In this document: positions 8,421 to 10,368 of the stretch, piece by piece | Layout: every line of letters starts with the position of its first letter | Position numbering within the stretch: position 1 is the stretch's first letter | NCBI GenBank assembly: GCA_020846575.1 | Contig: JADLDQ010000379.1 | Coordinates: 1-10,368, forward strand | From: Burkholderiales bacterium | GTDB taxonomy: Bacteria > Pseudomonadota > Gammaproteobacteria > Burkholderiales > SG8-39 | Length of the DNA: 10,368 bases | Direction: 5' to 3' | The notes under the pieces: generated by a model | The model's database searches: none | The model's input: the letters and a program-made list of their open reading frames with translations, nothing else | Told to the model about the DNA's origin: nothing | Made by a program: the position numbers and the translations under genes

Positions 8421-9578
8421 TCAGTCCGCCTGCTTGCGCAGGAACGCCGGGATGTCGTACTGGTCCACCCCGCTCGCGGCCAGCGCCTCGACCGTCGATC
8501 TGCGGTTCTTGCGGATCACCGCGGGCACCGCCTCGAGCGCGCCGTAGTCGGTGCCCCCGACCGGCAGGTTGTCGGTGCCCGTCTTGTGCGACACGACCAG
8601 CTGCGGCTTGGGCTGCCGCGCGGCCGCGGGCTGACCCAGGCCGGTGGCCACCACGGTCACCCGCAGCTCGTCGCCCATCGAATCGTCGTACACCGCGCCA
8701 TGGATGATGGTCGCGTCGTCGGCCGCGAAACTGCGCACGGTGTTCATGATCTCGCGGGTCTCGCGCATCTTCAGACTCGACTTGGCGGCGGTCACGTTGA
8801 CCAGCACGCCGCGCGCGCCGGAGAGGTTCACGCCTTCAAGCAGCGGGCTCGCCACCGCCTGCTCGGCGGCGATGCGCGCGCGGTCCACGCCGGCGGCCGA
8901 TGCCGAACCCATCATCGCCATGCCCTGCTCGGCCATCACCGTGCGCACGTCCTGGAAGTCCACGTTGACCAGGCCCGGGACGTTGATGATCTCGGAGATG
9001 CCGGCCACCGCGTTCTTCAGCACGTTGTCCGCGGCGGCGAAGGCTTCCTCCATCAGCACGTCCTCGCCCAGCACCTCCTCCAGCTTCTCGTTGAGGATGA
9101 CGATCACCGAATCGACGTGCTGTGACAGTTCCACGATGCCGCCCTCGGCTGCCTGCATGCGCCGCGCGCCCTCGAACGAAAACGGCTTGGTCACCACCGC
9201 CACGGTCAGAAGGCCCAGCTCCTTGGCGATCTGGGCGATCACCGGGGCGGCGCCGGTCCCGGTGCCCCCGCCCATGCCTGCGGTGATGAATACCATGTGA
9301 GCGCCCCGCAGCGACTCGGCGATCTGCTCGCGCGCCTCCTGCGCCGCGTTGCGCCCGGCCTCGGGCTTGGCGCCCGCGCCCAGCCCGGTCACGCCCAGTT
9401 GCACCATGCTGCGCGCCTGACCCCGCGCCAGCGCCTGGGCATCGGTGTTCGCGCAAACGAACTCCACTCCCTGCACGCTGTTGCGGATCATGTGGTCGAC
9501 GGCGTTGCCGCCCGCGCCGCCGACACCGATGACCTTGATCACCGTCGCCCCGGTCTGGGTTTCTACGAGTTCAAACAT
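8421..9578 (-). CDS. ftsZ: Cell division GTPase FtsZ
   Basis: FtsZ is the tubulin homologue that polymerises into the division ring at midcell. The 385 residues have normal family length. Seen in order: KVIGVGGAGGNAV (15-27), NTDAQAL (44-50), the tubulin/FtsZ GTP-binding signature GGGTGTG (103-109), the T7 synergy loop NVDFQD (205-210) that completes the neighbouring subunit's GTPase site, the C-terminal domain, a short linker (about 313-370) and the conserved C-terminal peptide DQYDIPAFLRKQAD (372-385), which binds FtsA and ZipA-type tethers. The frame is open to 9740, but ATG 9578 has an ideal AGGAGG seven bases upstream and the upstream translation is Arg-rich and unlike FtsZ. It lies 190 bp after ftsA, longer than the very short ftsA-ftsZ spacing of many gammaproteobacteria. 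Confidence 0.99.
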   Translation of the reverse strand: MFELVETQTGATVIKVIGVGGAGGNAVDHMIRNSVQGVEFVCANTDAQALARGQARSMVQLGVTGLGAGAKPEAGRNAAQEAREQIAESLRGAHMVFITAGMGGGTGTGAAPVIAQIAKELGLLTVAVVTKPFSFEGARRMQAAEGGIVELSQHVDSVIVILNEKLEEVLGEDVLMEEAFAAADNVLKNAVAGISEIINVPGLVNVDFQDVRTVMAEQGMAMMGSASAAGVDRARIAAEQAVASPLLEGVNLSGARGVLVNVTAAKSSLKMRETREIMNTVRSFAADDATIIHGAVYDDSMGDELRVTVVATGLGQPAAARQPKPQLVVSHKTGTDNLPVGGTDYGALEAVPAVIRKNRRSTVEALAASGVDQYDIPAFLRKQAD

Positions 9579-9585
9579 TGGCTGA

Positions 9586-9591
9586 CCTCCT
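9586..9591 (-). promoter_or_regulatory. Consensus ribosome binding site of ftsZ
   Basis: AGGAGG on the minus strand lies seven bases before ATG 9578. It is the strongest Shine-Dalgarno in the window and fixes the ftsZ start, in line with the high expression expected of FtsZ. Confidence 0.9.
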
Positions 9592-9614
9592 GGTTGCGGT
9601 TGCACCACAAGAAA

Positions 9615-9637
9615 CGGCGCCTGCCTGCCAGGCGCCG
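9615..9637 (-). promoter_or_regulatory. 9-bp perfect hairpin in the ftsZ leader
   Basis: CGGCGCCTG (9615-9623) and CAGGCGCCG (9629-9637) are exact reverse complements around a 5-base loop. In the ftsZ direction the stem is followed by TTTCTTG, a short T-rich tail, and then by the ftsZ ribosome binding site 23 bp later. It could be a weak terminator or attenuator between ftsA and ftsZ, or an mRNA-stabilising or processing hairpin in the ftsZ leader. Confidence 0.5.
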
Positions 9638-9694
9638 GTGAAAACACATTCGAGATTCGTTTGCCGGGCCGGCGCCGGCGTGCGCGCCGCCCCG

Positions 9695-9759
9695 GCTTTC
9701 GAGAAAGCGTTCTGCAGCTGCCCGCATACTTTGCGAACACCGGCCGCCGCCTGCGGCGG
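9695..9759. repeat. Two further inverted repeats between ftsA and ftsZ
   Basis: CCGCCG (9744-9749) pairs with CGGCGG (9754-9759) around CCTG, nine bases after the ftsA stop. GCTTTC (9695-9700) pairs with GAAAGC (9703-9708) around two bases. The first could mark the 3' end of an ftsA transcript; the second is a near-palindrome that could bind a protein. No confident -35/-10 promoter was found in 9579-9768. Confidence 0.35.
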
Positions 9760-9768
9760 TCGGGATGC

Positions 9769-10368
9769 TCAGAAGTTCCGCTGGAACCATTCCTTCATCC
9801 TCGCGAGCACCTGCTTGAACGAGCCGTTCTGGCGCGCCCGCAGGCCCCGCTCCATCTGCGCCTTGCCCTCGAGCAGCAACCCGACCACGGTGGAGTAGCG
9901 CGGGCTGCGGATCACCTCCGCGAGGCCGCCCGAGTAGCGCGGCAGACCCAGTCGCACCGGCATGTGGAAGATCTCCTCGCCCAGCTCGACCATGCCCTGC
10001 ATCACCGCGCTGCCGCCGGTGAGCACGACGCCCGAGGAGAGCAGTTCCTCGTAGCCGGACTCGCGCAGCACCTTCTGCACCAGCGAGTACAGCTCCTCGA
10101 CCCGAGGTTCGACCACCTCGGCGAGCACCTGGCGCGACAGCTCCCGCGCGGGGCGGTCGCCCACGCCCGGCACTTCGATCATCGCGCTCGCATCGGCCAG
10201 CTGGCGCAGCGCGCAGCCGTAACGGATCTTGAGGTCCTCGGCGTCCGAGGTCGGGGTGCGCAGCGCCATCGCGATGTCGTTGGTGATCTGGTCGCCGGCG
10301 ATCGGCACCACCGCGGTATGGCGGATCGCGCCCTCGCGGAAGATGGCGATGTCTGTGGTGCCGCCGCC
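9769..10368 (-). CDS. ftsA: Cell division protein FtsA, C-terminal half (cut by window edge)
   Basis: FtsA is the actin-like ATPase that tethers FtsZ polymers to the inner membrane. The frame is open from 10368 to TGA at 9769-9771 and supplies the last 199 residues (full-length proteins are about 410-420). Its first residues, GGGTTDIAIF, are the phosphate-2 loop of the actin fold, followed by RHTAVVPIAGDQITNDIA as in known FtsA. Further on are the VVLTGGSAVMQGM adenosine-binding segment and PVRLGLPRYSGG. The extreme C-terminus (QVLARMKEWFQRNF) is the amphipathic membrane-targeting helix, set apart by a variable linker. The start lies right of the window. Order ftsA-ftsZ-lpxC is the usual end of the dcw cluster. 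Confidence 0.97.
   Translation of the reverse strand, partial: GGGTTDIAIFREGAIRHTAVVPIAGDQITNDIAMALRTPTSDAEDLKIRYGCALRQLADASAMIEVPGVGDRPARELSRQVLAEVVEPRVEELYSLVQKVLRESGYEELLSSGVVLTGGSAVMQGMVELGEEIFHMPVRLGLPRYSGGLAEVIRSPRYSTVVGLLLEGKAQMERGLRARQNGSFKQVLARMKEWFQRNF

Noticed and set aside
9579..9740. N-terminal extension of FtsZ
   Set aside because: Arg-rich translation not found in FtsZ. The AGGAGG seven bases before ATG 9578 fixes the start.

Overview
This is a GC-rich proteobacterial chromosome segment. Most of it is the conserved cell division / envelope / secretion neighbourhood read on the minus strand: ftsA (partial), ftsZ, lpxC, an M23 peptidase, secA and argJ, with a dciA-like (DUF721) gene on the plus strand. 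This gene order is known from Pseudomonas and many betaproteobacteria. The wording of FtsZ, the ArgJ N-terminus and the FtsZ tail (YDIPAFLRKQAD) lean towards Betaproteobacteria, but that is a judgement from memory of the families, not a search. The left end adds a PEP-CTERM/exosortase signature: the 3' end of a prsT-like TPR gene and a PEP-CTERM surface protein. The host is therefore probably a biofilm- or floc-forming, exopolysaccharide-making Gram-negative.

Layout: 1-459 (+) is the C-terminal TPR end of a PrsT-like protein. 460-610 is an AT-richer control region with a very good sigma-54 (-24/-12) match and an upstream inverted repeat. 611-1393 (+) is a secreted PEP-CTERM protein. 1394-1510 holds a strong 13-bp perfect inverted repeat, a probable terminator between convergent genes. 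1511-2740 (-) is argJ and 2763-5522 (-) is secA with a TTG start. 5523-5639 holds a candidate secA promoter. 5640-6563 (-) is a membrane-anchored M23 peptidase, divergent from 6590-7033 (+), the dciA-like gene. 7034-7311 is filled almost entirely by a degenerate 18-bp tandem repeat. 7312-8229 (-) is lpxC with a GTG start, 8421-9578 (-) is ftsZ, and 9769-10368 (-) is the C-terminal half of ftsA.

FtsA and FtsZ build the division ring, LpxC commits precursor to lipid A, the M23 enzyme trims or remodels peptidoglycan, SecA drives export (including the PEP-CTERM precursor) and DciA loads the replicative helicase. ArgJ (arginine synthesis) is the metabolic gene of the cluster and probably rides on the secA transcript. 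The PEP-CTERM gene appears to be a separately controlled, RpoN-dependent unit at the edge of this housekeeping block.

No RNA genes, insertion sequences, prophage or CRISPR arrays are visible, and no gene-free stretch exceeds 300 bases (the longest is 278, at 7034-7311). The coding content is ordinary. The items worth a second look are the sigma-54 promoter, the 18-bp repeat array that abuts the lpxC stop codon, and the hairpins in the ftsA-ftsZ and M23-secA gaps.
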